DNA of 64,000 nucleotides from Opitutaceae bacterium EW11 (GCA_003054665.1 QAYY01000016.1:62001-126000); one strand, 5' to 3'; counted from the stretch's first letter, positions 8,883 through 17,408 are shown. The notes: a model not told the origin generated them from the sequence alone. Translations and numbers: made by a program.

Positions 8883-9806
8883 GTGAAAGCGCGCTTCATC
8901 TTCAACCCTCGCTCCGGCCACAACGTCCGGAATCCCTACCTCCTGGATCGGGCACGCCGCTTCATCGCCGAACACGAGCTCGACGCGAGCGTGATCCCCA
9001 CGGAAGGCCCGCGCCACGCGACACAACTCGCCCGCGAGGCGGTCGAGGGCGGATGTTCGCTGGTGGTGGCGATCGGCGGCGACGGCACGATGAACGAAGT
9101 CGCCACGGCGCTCGTCGGGACGGAGGCCATTCTTGGCCTGGTTCCCTGCGGATCCGGCAACGGTCTGGGCCGCCATCTGGGCATTCCCGGTCCCGGGCGC
9201 GGCGCCTTTCGCACTTTGCTCAACGGAGTGCCGCGCCTGATCGATACGGGCCTCGCGAACGGTATCCCCTTTTTCAATGCAATGGGCATCGGCTTCGATG
9301 CCGAGATCAGCCACCGTTTCAATCGCCTGAGCCGCCGCGGCATCGGGGCGTATTTTCGCACGACCTTCAACGCCTTCTTCCGCTTCCGGCCTCAGCGATA
9401 CGTGATCCGCGACTCCCACGTCCGCGTGGAGACGACCGCCTTCATCGTCTCCATCGCCAACTCCGACCAATACGGGAACGACTGCTTCATCGCCCCGGGC
9501 GCACAGGTCGACGACGGGCGGCTCGACGTCACGGTTCTCAAGAGCGTCGATGTCTTCAACGCCGTCCCGTTGGTCGTCCGGCTCTTCACCAAGTCGATCG
9601 GCGGCAGCCCCAGCGTCGCCCGGCTGCGCGGTTCGCATTTCGTCATCGAGCGTCCCCACCCGGGGCTGCTTCACACCGACGGTGAAACCCACGAAACCGG
9701 GGCGTCGATCGACGTTTCCGTGCGCCCGCGGAGCCTGCGCATCATGGTTCCCCGTCCAATGCGCCGCCAGGGTGACGTTTCGGTGACGTTTGGCGTGGCC
9801 CACTAG
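8883..9806 (+). CDS. Diacylglycerol/lipid kinase family protein
   Basis: DAGK-catalytic-domain protein (YegS/DgkB/BmrU family) expected to phosphorylate a lipid such as diacylglycerol. It opens with FIFNPRSGHN, then has the nucleotide-binding GGDGTMNEVATAL and the PCGSGNGLGRHLGIP loop, and ends with a beta sandwich containing the D-G-E segment TDGETHE. GTG at 8883 is the start, and 307 residues is normal. The next gene, an LpxH-like phosphatase, starts 34 bp downstream. A second lipid kinase/metallophosphoesterase pair lies at 14285-16008. Confidence 0.9.
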   Translation: MKARFIFNPRSGHNVRNPYLLDRARRFIAEHELDASVIPTEGPRHATQLAREAVEGGCSLVVAIGGDGTMNEVATALVGTEAILGLVPCGSGNGLGRHLGIPGPGRGAFRTLLNGVPRLIDTGLANGIPFFNAMGIGFDAEISHRFNRLSRRGIGAYFRTTFNAFFRFRPQRYVIRDSHVRVETTAFIVSIANSDQYGNDCFIAPGAQVDDGRLDVTVLKSVDVFNAVPLVVRLFTKSIGGSPSVARLRGSHFVIERPHPGLLHTDGETHETGASIDVSVRPRSLRIMVPRPMRRQGDVSVTFGVAH

Positions 9807-9840
9807 TCCCGTCGGCGGCGATTTGATAGGCTGCGGGTCG

Positions 9841-10653
9841 ATGGAATCCAAGGCCCTCCGCGTCAAGACGGTGATCATCTCCGATGTGCATCTCGGAACC
9901 TCCGACTGCAAGATTCGGGAGGTGAATCATTTTCTCAAATACACGCGCTCGGAGCGCCTGATCCTCAACGGCGACATCATCGACGGCTGGCGGTTGAAGC
10001 AAACCGGCTACTGGCCCAAGGCCCACACGCGCTTCGTCCGTCTGGTCCTGAAGAAGCTCGAGAAGCGGGACACCGACGTGATCTACGTCCGCGGCAACCA
10101 CGACGACGTGCTGGCGAAGTTCCTTCCGCTCCATTTCGAGAACCTCCGCATCGTCGAGGACTTCGTGCACGAGACCCCGCGCGGCCGATACCTCGTGCTC
10201 CACGGAGACGTATTCGACGTGGTGACGAAGAACTTCGTCTTCCTGGCGCACGTCGGGGATTTCGGATACAGACTTCTGCTCTGGCTCAACCGGTTCTACA
10301 ACCGCTGGAGGGCTTGGCGAGGAAAGGAGTACTACTCGCTGAGCAAGGCGGTGAAGGCCCGGGTGAAGTCGGCCGTGAACCACGTCTCCAACTTCGAGAC
10401 CCACATCACCCAGCTGGCGAAGGCCCGCGGCTGCGCCGGGGTGATCTGCGGCCACATCCACACCGCCGCCGACCGCATGATCGGCTCGATCCATTACCTG
10501 AATTCCGGCGACTGGGTGGAGTCGCTCACCGCGATCGTCGAGCACGAGGACGGCCGTTTCGAGCTGATCGATTTCGCCGAATTCCAGAAGCTGTACCCGA
10601 TGGACGAGGCGCAGGAAAACGCGCTGGCTCTCGCCGACGGCTCCGCCGCGTAG
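9841..10653 (+). CDS. UDP-2,3-diacylglucosamine diphosphatase-like metallophosphoesterase
   Basis: Calcineurin-like phosphoesterase of the LpxH group. The five metal-binding blocks are visible in order: ISDVHLGT, NGDIIDGW, VRGNHDD, LHGDVFD and CGHIHTA, followed by NSGDWVES. LpxH cleaves UDP-2,3-diacylglucosamine to lipid X in lipid A synthesis, but many relatives of this length (270 residues) are only described as UDP-2,3-diacylglucosamine pyrophosphatase-like, so the exact substrate is open. ATG at 9841 follows the lipid kinase by 34 bp. The in-frame open stretch back to 9790 overlaps the kinase and was left out. Confidence 0.88.
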   Translation: MESKALRVKTVIISDVHLGTSDCKIREVNHFLKYTRSERLILNGDIIDGWRLKQTGYWPKAHTRFVRLVLKKLEKRDTDVIYVRGNHDDVLAKFLPLHFENLRIVEDFVHETPRGRYLVLHGDVFDVVTKNFVFLAHVGDFGYRLLLWLNRFYNRWRAWRGKEYYSLSKAVKARVKSAVNHVSNFETHITQLAKARGCAGVICGHIHTAADRMIGSIHYLNSGDWVESLTAIVEHEDGRFELIDFAEFQKLYPMDEAQENALALADGSAA

Positions 10654-10666
10654 AGGCGGTCGAGCC

Positions 10667-11575
10667 TCAAGCCGCGGTGATCGCGGTCGCAGGCATCGCC
10701 CGGTTCCGGCCGGCGGCCTTGGCGAGATAAAGCGCCTTGTCGGCGATCTGCACCAGCAGCGACGCCCGCATGCTGGCGCCGCGCATCTCAGCCGAGCCGG
10801 CGCTGATCGTCACGGGCAGCTCGGTTCCGTCGCTCAGCTTGACCGGCTCCTTGCGCACCGCCTCCACCAGCCGCTGCGCCACCTCATGGGCCATGGCTGC
10901 GTTGGCCTCGGCCACCATCACCGCAAACTCCTCGCCGCCGTACCGGGCGACGCGGTCGACGGACCGCAGTCCCCGCGCGATGCGCTGCGCCACCTCGTGC
11001 AGGACCTCGTCGCCGGCGGCGTGGCCGCGGGTGTCGTTCACGTTTTTGAAGAAGTCGACGTCGAGAAGCACCATCGCCAAAGGCCGGCCAAACCGCCGGG
11101 CGCGGTCTTCCTCTTCCGTCAGGATGCGCTCGAACTCCCGCCGGTTCAGCAGGCCGGTGAGTTCGTCATGGGTAGCCAGCCGGCGCAGCGCTTCCAACGT
11201 ATCCGCCAGCTTGAGCGCGTACCGCAGCGAGCGATCGAGCGCCCGGGCGTTGATCTCGCCCTTCACCAGGTAGTCGAGCGCCCCGGCGTTCATCGCCTGG
11301 GTGTCGACCGACTCTCCGCTCTCGGCGGTGAGAAAAATGATCGGCGTCCGACAGCCCGCGCCCACCGCTTCGCGAATCAGTTCGAGACCGTCGCGCGTGC
11401 CGAGCTGATAGTCCAGGAGGCACGCCGCATACTGGCCGTCCATGAGGCGCTTCAATCCGTCGTCGTAGTTGTCCGCCCAATCGAGCTCGAACGGCGGACG
11501 CGATTGGGAAAGCAGAGCCTGAGTGAGACGATACTGCAGCCGGTCGTCGTCGATCAGCAGGATCTTGCGGGGCAT
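10667..11575 (-). CDS. Response regulator with GGDEF domain (diguanylate cyclase)
   Basis: Receiver domain (about 1-120) with the acidic pair D9/D10, phospho-acceptor D55 in LLDYQ, T in FLTAES and K in YLVKGE, followed by a GGDEF domain (about 140-295). The active site reads GGEEF, so the domain should make cyclic di-GMP. The inhibitory site RSVD lies five residues in front of it, so product inhibition is expected. The protein is soluble, with no output other than c-di-GMP. It ends 13 bp from the convergent LpxH-like gene, and trpA lies 11 bp upstream on the same strand. No partner kinase adjoins it. Confidence 0.94.
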   Translation of the reverse strand: MPRKILLIDDDRLQYRLTQALLSQSRPPFELDWADNYDDGLKRLMDGQYAACLLDYQLGTRDGLELIREAVGAGCRTPIIFLTAESGESVDTQAMNAGALDYLVKGEINARALDRSLRYALKLADTLEALRRLATHDELTGLLNRREFERILTEEEDRARRFGRPLAMVLLDVDFFKNVNDTRGHAAGDEVLHEVAQRIARGLRSVDRVARYGGEEFAVMVAEANAAMAHEVAQRLVEAVRKEPVKLSDGTELPVTISAGSAEMRGASMRASLLVQIADKALYLAKAAGRNRAMPATAITAA

Positions 11576-11586
11576 GCCCTAGACCA

Positions 11587-12387
11587 TCACCGACGCGTGC
11601 CGGCGACAAGCTCTCCGCACTTCGCGGCGATCGCCGCGGGGATGCGGCTGCGATCCGCGAGATTCTCCCGGATGCAGTTCACGAGCGCACTGCCGACCAC
11701 GACGCCGTCGGCCTGCGCGGCCACCTGCGCGACATGCGCGCGGGTCGAGATGCCGAAGCCGACCACCACCGGAAGCGTCGTCGCCTTCTTGATACGCGCC
11801 ATCGCCTCGGGAATGTTGCCCGCCACCTGGTCGCGCACGCCGGTCACGCCCTCGCGGGAGACGTAGTAGATGAAGCCCGTCGCCTGCCCGGCGATCTTCG
11901 GCAGCCGCGAATCCGGCGTGGTCGGCGCGACGATGAACACCGTCTTCACTCCGTGTTTGCCGCACGCTGCGGCGACGTCGCCCGCCTCCTCCGGCGGAAG
12001 ATCGAGGGTCAGCATGCCATCGACGCCGGCTTCCTTGGCCTGCTTCACGTAGGCCTCCACGCCGTTGGCGAACACCAGGTTGTAGTAGGTGTAGAAAACG
12101 ATCGGCACCTGGCTGAACTGCCGGATGCGCCGGACCAGCTCGAATACGCGTGCGGCCGTCATGCCGCTCTCGAGGGCACGCTGCGCCGCCAGCTGGTTGG
12201 TCAGCCCGTCCGCAAGCGGATCCGAAAACGGCACGCCGAGCTCGAGCACATCGACGCCGCTCTCCGCGAGAGCGCGGCAAACCGACACGGAGGTTTCGAA
12301 ATCCGGATCGCCGGCGCAGACATACGCCACAAAACAGGCGCGGTTTTCGGAGTGGGCTCGGGAAAAGGCTTCTTGAATGCGGTCCAT
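11587..12387 (-). CDS. trpA: Tryptophan synthase alpha chain
   Basis: Converts indole-3-glycerol phosphate to indole and glyceraldehyde-3-phosphate; normally works with TrpB. Catalytic Glu and Asp are visible in LELGVPFSDPLADG, and VGFGIST and VVVGSALV supply phosphate-binding loops. The usual DGPTIQ after the catalytic Asp reads DGLTNQ here, a departure worth noting. The protein has 266 residues from ATG 12387. No trpB, trpC or trpF is near; the following gene is a GGDEF regulator 11 bp away. The 180 bp upstream holds no gene. Confidence 0.95.
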   Translation of the reverse strand: MDRIQEAFSRAHSENRACFVAYVCAGDPDFETSVSVCRALAESGVDVLELGVPFSDPLADGLTNQLAAQRALESGMTAARVFELVRRIRQFSQVPIVFYTYYNLVFANGVEAYVKQAKEAGVDGMLTLDLPPEEAGDVAAACGKHGVKTVFIVAPTTPDSRLPKIAGQATGFIYYVSREGVTGVRDQVAGNIPEAMARIKKATTLPVVVGFGISTRAHVAQVAAQADGVVVGSALVNCIRENLADRSRIPAAIAAKCGELVAGTRR

Positions 12388-12565
12388 GGCGGGGCGGCCG
12401 TCTGGCGGCCGAATGGCGAGATCAGGGGAAACGCGGAGACGGCGCAAAGAGAATTTGCGTGAGCTCCGGCACAGGCGCGAAGAACGCCGAACTGCGGCTG
12501 TGTCCTGCCCGCCTGTCCGCCCTGGGGTAAGCGGTGCCTCGTCCGGAGCGGAGGCGCCCGGGCGC

Positions 12566-12592
12566 AAAAAAGGCGGAGCCGGGCTCCGCCTT
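12566..12592 (-). terminator. Rho-independent terminator after the SGNH hydrolase gene
   Basis: A 9-bp perfect stem (AAGGCGGAG pairing with CTCCGCCTT) and a 5-base loop, followed in the minus direction by six T. It begins 25 bp past the stop of the gene ending at 12618. Confidence 0.85.
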
Positions 12593-12617
12593 CAAAACTG
12601 CGGTGTTCGAAAACGTC

Positions 12618-13406
12618 CTACTTCGCGAGCAGTCTGCGCTCGACCAGAACCGGTCTCAGCGCCTTCACCCAGCGCGCGTAACCTTTGTCGTTCGGGTGAA
12701 GCAGATCCGGAAACTCGTCCAGCGTGGCGTTGCCGTCCTGACCGGCAAAGAGCGACCACGTGTCCAGCAGCGTGACTTGCGGGTACGCTTTCACAAGGTC
12801 GACGTAGAGCGCGTTCAGGGCCTTGATCTTCTCCGGCGGGCGATTCTTCGAGGGCGAGCTGGGAAACACCTCGCACATCACGATCGGCATCTTCGGGTTG
12901 AAGTGCGTCAGCTCGTCCAGGATCAGACGAACGTTCCCGGCGATGACCTCAGGCTCCGCCTTCTCCTCGATGTCGTTCGTTCCGATCAGCAGGACGATGC
13001 CCTTGGGCTTGAGCGCGAGCACATCGACCTTCATCCGGATCAGCACGCCGCGCGTGGTGTCGCCGCCGATGCCGCGGTTGGCGAGCTTCTCGCCCGGGAA
13101 CGCTCCGTGAAAATCGTCGTTCCACCCCTGCGTGATCGAGTCGCCGAGGAAAACCAGCGCGCCCCTGTCCTGTTTTGCCCGCTCGATGAAATGATTGCGG
13201 CGCTCGTTCCAGACCCGCTGGAACCAGTCGGCGCGGCGGATCGGCCCCGCGCCCGGCAGTCCATCGTCGGTCGCCGGTAGGGCGTACGCCGGGTCGATCG
13301 CCGGAATCGGCGGCTGCGCGGTTTCGGCCGCAAAAATCGCGGCCGGCCAGAGCGGCGCGAGCGCGGCGCTCGCGAGGAGGGTGCGGAAGAGGAGGGTGGG
13401 TCTCAT
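12618..13406 (-). CDS. Secreted SGNH/GDSL hydrolase
   Basis: Exported esterase/lipase-type hydrolase of 262 residues. The signal peptide runs to about residue 27 (LLASAALAPLWPAAIFA). SGNH blocks appear in order: block I GDSITQGW (nucleophile Ser), block II GIGGDTTRG, block III LIGTNDI and block V LHPNDKGYARW (Asp/His). The layout resembles PAF-acetylhydrolase beta/gamma-like and carbohydrate-esterase SGNH proteins. The substrate cannot be told. Its ATG overlaps the yqeY stop (ATGA), so the two are translationally coupled, and a strong terminator follows. Confidence 0.92.
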   Translation of the reverse strand: MRPTLLFRTLLASAALAPLWPAAIFAAETAQPPIPAIDPAYALPATDDGLPGAGPIRRADWFQRVWNERRNHFIERAKQDRGALVFLGDSITQGWNDDFHGAFPGEKLANRGIGGDTTRGVLIRMKVDVLALKPKGIVLLIGTNDIEEKAEPEVIAGNVRLILDELTHFNPKMPIVMCEVFPSSPSKNRPPEKIKALNALYVDLVKAYPQVTLLDTWSLFAGQDGNATLDEFPDLLHPNDKGYARWVKALRPVLVERRLLAK

Positions 13407-13852
13407 GGAAGCTTCGATTGGACGAGTCTGCTGACGACGGCAAAATCCATCAGCCCGGCATCGGGATGTTTTTTCATCAGGCCCAGGACCTTGCCCATGT
13501 CCTTCTTCGACTGCGCGCCGCTTTCCTTGATCGCGTCGGCGACAAGCGCCTCCACCTTCGCGGCGTCGAGACCCTGCGGTAGGTACTTTTCCAATACCCG
13601 AATCTCGTTGTCGTTGGCCGCGACCAGGTCCGCGCGTCCGCCTTTGGCGAACTCCGCCTTGGCGTCGTTGAGGTTCTTCACCGATTTCCGGAGGACCGTC
13701 GTGACCATCGCGTCGTCGATCGGCTTGTTCGAATCGATCGCGACGCGCTGGATGGCGGCGTCGGCCGTGCGGAGGATGAGCGCCGTTCCCGAGTCTTTCG
13801 CCTTCACGGCGGTCAGGATGTCGGCCCGAAGTCTCTCATAGATGTTGGCCAT
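13403..13852 (-). CDS. yqeY: GatB/YqeY domain protein
   Basis: YqeY family, a free-standing relative of the GatB tail domain, 149 residues, mostly helical. Family landmarks are MVTTVLRKSVKNLNDAKAEF, NEIRVLEKYLPQ, and the ending GKVLGLMKKHPDAGLMDFAVVSRLVQ (shown in parts). The cellular role is uncertain; it is proposed to bind tRNA or aid amidotransferases. The stop overlaps the start of the SGNH hydrolase by four bases. Confidence 0.93.
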   Translation of the reverse strand: MANIYERLRADILTAVKAKDSGTALILRTADAAIQRVAIDSNKPIDDAMVTTVLRKSVKNLNDAKAEFAKGGRADLVAANDNEIRVLEKYLPQGLDAAKVEALVADAIKESGAQSKKDMGKVLGLMKKHPDAGLMDFAVVSRLVQSKLP

Positions 13853-13921
13853 TCCGGAATGCTTGCGCCTTCCCCGGCGATTTGTCGAGCGGTGGGAACG
13901 CCCCCGCCGCGCCCGGGCTGT

Positions 13922-14254
13922 TCATTTCTTCTTTCTCCGTCCCCAGAGAATGCCGAGCACGATCAACGCCACGCCGAGAAGGGCGGGGCCGACGTACCAC
14001 CCGATCACCTCGCCGCGGGTCACGTTGAGCGACTCCTCCTCCAATGCTCCAATCAGCGAATACGCCGCGATCACGTTCACGATCGCCGAGACCAGCGTCA
14101 GCGCGCCGATCGCGATCAGCAAGGTCCTGAGGAGGCGAACGAAGATCGGCGACATCCTTCCCGATTTGGAGGAACTCCCCTCGTCTGCCAACGCCGGAGA
14201 AGCGAGCGGCCGGCCGGTCCCGGACGCGTCTTCGGATTTTTCCCCATCGAACAT
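13922..14254 (-). CDS. Small two-helix membrane protein, unknown
   Basis: Not recognised. It has a polar N-terminal half, then two hydrophobic segments (LLRTLLIAIGALTLVSAIVN and WYVGPALLGVALIVLGILW) and a basic tail GRRKKK, so both ends probably lie in the cytoplasm. Start choice is uncertain: ATG 14254 (110 residues) has no visible ribosome site, and ATG 14155 (77 residues) keeps both helices. Divergent from the lipid kinase at 14285, and 69 bp from yqeY. Confidence 0.55.
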   Translation of the reverse strand: MFDGEKSEDASGTGRPLASPALADEGSSSKSGRMSPIFVRLLRTLLIAIGALTLVSAIVNVIAAYSLIGALEEESLNVTRGEVIGWYVGPALLGVALIVLGILWGRRKKK

Positions 14255-14284
14255 CCACTTGGCCGCCGGGGTCTGCCGGCGTTC

Positions 14285-15202
14285 ATGCGAGCAGCTGTCG
14301 TCGTCAACGCCTCCGCGGGAGCCCTGAGCGGAACTCGCCCGCGACTGGACCGCGCCGACCTCGAGAGCCGCCTCCGTGCGGCCGGCATCGTCGCGCAGTT
14401 CGCCTACCCCAGCCCCGATCGGCTCTGCGACGCCATCGATCGGGCGTTGGCCGGGCACCCCGACCTGCTCGTCGCCGGCGGCGGGGACGGCACCGTGAGC
14501 GCCGCCGCCAGCGGGCTGACCGGATGCCCGCAGACCGCGCTCGGGATCCTTCCCCTCGGCACGCTCAATCATTTCTGCAAGGACCTCGGCATCGGCGGCG
14601 GCTTGGAAGACGCCGTGGCGGCGATCGCCCGCGGGCATGCGCGGGAGGTCGACGTGGCGCAGGTCAACGGTCGCATCTTCGTCAACAACTGCTCGGTCGG
14701 CGCCTATCCGGAAGCGGTCCGCAGGCGAGAGCGCCTCCGTGAACGCGACGGCCATCCCAAGATGCTGGCCATGGCGCTCGCGTCGCTGGCGGTGCTCCGG
14801 CGCCTCCGCGTCGAACTGCGGCTCGACGGGCGCATCGCCGCGTGCCGAACGCCGGCGGTGCTCGTATCCAACAACCGGTACGACACGCGGCTTCTGAAGG
14901 AGGACCGCCGCGAGCGGCTCGATTCCGGCGAGCTGTGGACTTACACCACGAAGGCGGAAAAACCGCTTCACCTCGCGTGGCTGGCGGTGAGGGCGCTCTT
15001 CGGGCGGCTGGAGGAGACCGACGACTTCGAGTCCTGGCCGTCGCACACCGTGCGCCTGTCGTTGCCCAGGTATGACACCCTAGTCGGGATCGACGGCGAA
15101 GTGTTGCGTCTGCGCCTTCCTCTCGATTTCAAGATCCTTCCGCGGGCATTGCGGGTGCTGGCACCCGAGGAGCCATCCCCACGGCCCGTATCCGCCCGAT
15201 GA
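14285..15202 (+). CDS. Diacylglycerol/lipid kinase family protein (second copy)
   Basis: DAGK catalytic domain protein, 305 residues from ATG 14285 (VVVNASAGALSG). The glycine loops are GGGDGTVSAAASGL and LPLGTLNHFCKDLGI, and FVNNCSVGAYP and VGIDGEVLRLRLP mark the C-terminal lobe. It is clearly diverged from the kinase at 8883: PLGTLNHF replaces PCGSGNGL in the second loop. Its last four bases overlap the ATG of the following metallophosphoesterase, so the two are translationally coupled. The product may be a phosphatidic-acid-like lipid; the substrate is unknown. Confidence 0.9.
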   Translation: MRAAVVVNASAGALSGTRPRLDRADLESRLRAAGIVAQFAYPSPDRLCDAIDRALAGHPDLLVAGGGDGTVSAAASGLTGCPQTALGILPLGTLNHFCKDLGIGGGLEDAVAAIARGHAREVDVAQVNGRIFVNNCSVGAYPEAVRRRERLRERDGHPKMLAMALASLAVLRRLRVELRLDGRIAACRTPAVLVSNNRYDTRLLKEDRRERLDSGELWTYTTKAEKPLHLAWLAVRALFGRLEETDDFESWPSHTVRLSLPRYDTLVGIDGEVLRLRLPLDFKILPRALRVLAPEEPSPRPVSAR

Positions 15203-16008
15203 CGACCATCGCCCACATTTCGGATCTGCATTTCGGCGTCGCCGTACCCTCCGTCGTCGAGGGTTTGGCGCGCCACCTGATCGAGCACCCGCCTTCGCTG
15301 CTCGTCGTGAGCGGAGATCTCACGCAGCGCGCCCGCGCCGGCCAGTTCGCCGAAGCGCGCAAGTTTCTCGATCGGTTCCCCTGGCCGCGGCTCGTCATTC
15401 CGGGAAACCACGACGTGCCGCTCTACGACGTGGTCCGCCGTTTCTCCAGCCCGCTGGGTCGCTACCGCGAACAGATCCAGGAGGAGCTCAATCCGCTATT
15501 TCAGAACGACGAGGTGCTCGTCGCCGGAGTGAACACCGCGCGGTCGCTCACCTGGAAAAGCGGCCGGATCTCCCACGCGCAGATGGACCAGCTCGCCAAA
15601 CGTCTCGCGCAGGGCGGAGCCCGTCTCAAGGTCGTGGTGACGCACCATCCCTTCATTCCTTCGCCCCTCAGTCCCAAGGCCGGCATCGATCTCGGCCGCG
15701 CAGCCCAGGCCCTCACCATCCTCGAGCAACACAAGGTCGATCTCCTTCTCGCCGGGCATCTTCACCACGGCTACGCGGGAGACACACGCACCCACTTCGC
15801 CTCCGCCACCCGATCGATCATCTCGGTCCAAGCCGGCACCGCCGTTTCCCGGCGAGTGCGTCGCGAACCGAACGCGTTCAACTGGATCACGGTTCAGCCC
15901 GACACACTCCTCATCCAGATGCTGGCGTGGGACGGCAGAGGCTTCCAGCCCGCCAAAAGAACACGCTACCGCAAACGCGACGGCGCGTGGCTTCCGGAAC
16001 CGGCCTGA
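15199..16008 (+). CDS. Metallophosphoesterase (calcineurin-like)
   Basis: A 269-residue metallophosphoesterase with complete metal blocks ISDLHFG, SGDLTQR, IPGNHD, VVTHHPF and GHLHHG. It resembles the 3',5'-cyclic-nucleotide phosphodiesterase (CpdA)/DNA-repair-exonuclease-like group, though the substrate cannot be assigned. ATGA overlap with the lipid kinase upstream implies coupled expression and perhaps a lipid-phosphate substrate (inference). Convergent with the M50 protease, with 85 bp between them that hold no recognised element. Confidence 0.9.
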   Translation: MTTIAHISDLHFGVAVPSVVEGLARHLIEHPPSLLVVSGDLTQRARAGQFAEARKFLDRFPWPRLVIPGNHDVPLYDVVRRFSSPLGRYREQIQEELNPLFQNDEVLVAGVNTARSLTWKSGRISHAQMDQLAKRLAQGGARLKVVVTHHPFIPSPLSPKAGIDLGRAAQALTILEQHKVDLLLAGHLHHGYAGDTRTHFASATRSIISVQAGTAVSRRVRREPNAFNWITVQPDTLLIQMLAWDGRGFQPAKRTRYRKRDGAWLPEPA

Positions 16009-16093
16009 CTCGAGGCGCCGGGAGTTGCGGCAGAATCCCCCACTTGTCCCCATTGCCCGGACTGCCGCTGCTGCGCCGGCCGCGCGCTAGGCT

Positions 16094-17017
16094 CTACGGC
16101 AGATCCGGCGGCACCGCCGGAAGGACGCCCCACTCCTGGAGCGTGTGGTGCGTCTGGCAATTCGGGCACGTCACACCGCCGACAGCCGTACCGCACTGCG
16201 GACACACGCCGTGCCGGTCGAACGGGTCGTAAGCCGTGCCGCAGCGGCCGCAGAGAAACACGGGCCCGCTCGGCGGCGAGACATGGCAAGTCGGGCACGC
16301 GAGGTCGTCGTGTTTCGGCGCCCGTTCGAGGCGAAGCAATGCCTGGGCGTAGCGGAAATTCGCGAGGCATTGCTGGAAGACAAACAGCGCGATGATGCCG
16401 GTCCAAAGCGACTGCCGCAGAATCGCCAGGACCAGGAGGCCGGCCACTCCCATAAAACCGATGATTGTCGCCACCTGGAGACTACGCGCCTTGCCCAGCG
16501 GAAACCAAAGCAGCGAGCGCAGGATCTGCCCGCCGTCCAAGGGAAAGATCGGCAGCAGATTGAAGATCAGGAGACCGACGTTGATGTACCAGATCGATCG
16601 CAGGTACACCGCGAAATCCGGCGAGGCGGCGAACCACTCCTGAGAGCGCGAGAAGATCACCACGCCCCACACAACAGGAACGAGCAGTGCGTTCACCAGC
16701 GGTCCCGCCGCGATGCTCCAGAGCTGCGCACCCGGGCGCGGCGGCGGTGCGACATACGCCAAGCCTCCCAACGGCCAGAGCACGATCTCGTCCGCCTGCC
16801 CCTTCACGGAACGACAGGCCAGGGCATGGCCGAACTCGTGCAGCAGGACGATCGCGAAAAGCGTCAGATACTCGGCGACGTTCCAGAACAGCGTGCTGTA
16901 CCGCTCCTGCCGGGTGGAGACCTCGTAGAAGGCGACCAGAAACCAAGTCCAATGAAGGAAAACCTGGATTCCGGAGAAACGAAAGAGGCGGAACGAACCT
17001 TGGTGCGTGGAAGCCAC
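16094..17017 (-). CDS. Site-2 protease (M50) with C-terminal zinc ribbons
   Basis: Intramembrane metalloprotease of the M50B group. The zinc site HEFGH is in the second hydrophobic segment and the third ligand lies in NLLPIFPLDGGQ. About six membrane segments fill residues 20-235. The last 65 residues carry four paired-cysteine knuckles (CPTC, CGRC, CPQC, CPNC), giving one or two zinc ribbons in the cytoplasm; this tail is not part of the catalytic core and may bind substrate or another protein. The natural substrate is unknown; anti-sigma factors are one typical class. Confidence 0.9.
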   Translation of the reverse strand: MASTHQGSFRLFRFSGIQVFLHWTWFLVAFYEVSTRQERYSTLFWNVAEYLTLFAIVLLHEFGHALACRSVKGQADEIVLWPLGGLAYVAPPPRPGAQLWSIAAGPLVNALLVPVVWGVVIFSRSQEWFAASPDFAVYLRSIWYINVGLLIFNLLPIFPLDGGQILRSLLWFPLGKARSLQVATIIGFMGVAGLLVLAILRQSLWTGIIALFVFQQCLANFRYAQALLRLERAPKHDDLACPTCHVSPPSGPVFLCGRCGTAYDPFDRHGVCPQCGTAVGGVTCPNCQTHHTLQEWGVLPAVPPDLP

Positions 17018-17086
17018 ACTGCACTCTAGTCATCGGGCGAAGGCTGCAACAAGGTCGAAGCCTCCGCCGCGCCGCGTCGGGCCCGC

Positions 17087-17401
17087 CTAGAGCAGTTTCT
17101 CCACCCGGATCGGCAGATCGCGAACGCGTTTCCCCGTGGCGTGGTAAACGGCGTTCGCCACCGCACCGACGATGCCGGTGATCCCGATCTCGCCGACGCC
17201 CTTCGCGCCGAATTCGCCGATGTGCGGGTCCGCGCCCTCGACAAAGACAACATCCATCTGCGGGGTGTCGGCATGCTCGGGCAGCCGGCTGTCGCCGATC
17301 GCCACCCGCACACGATCGAGAGGAAGCCCCGCGACTTCTGCCACCACCTGCGCGGCGACGGTGTACGTTCCCGTGCCGATATCCTGAGTCGCACAGCTCA
17401 C
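17087..17401 (-). pseudogene. Remnant of a molybdopterin-binding aldehyde/xanthine dehydrogenase subunit
   Basis: The 104 residues match only pieces of the roughly 730-residue molybdopterin subunit (XdhA/PaoC type). The first half (CATQDIGTGTYTVAAQVV, LPLDRVRV, GDSRLP) corresponds to the region around two thirds of the protein; the second half (DVVFVEG, PHIGEFGAKGVGEIGITG, ending in the C-terminal LPIRVEKLL) is the true tail. In intact relatives well over 100 residues separate GDSRLP from HADTP. All of the N-terminal part is missing: the remnant starts 7 bp after the stop of the PLD gene. FAD and iron-sulfur partner genes are absent. A GTG start exists, but function is unlikely. Confidence 0.75.
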
Positions 17402-17408
17402 CTACGCC

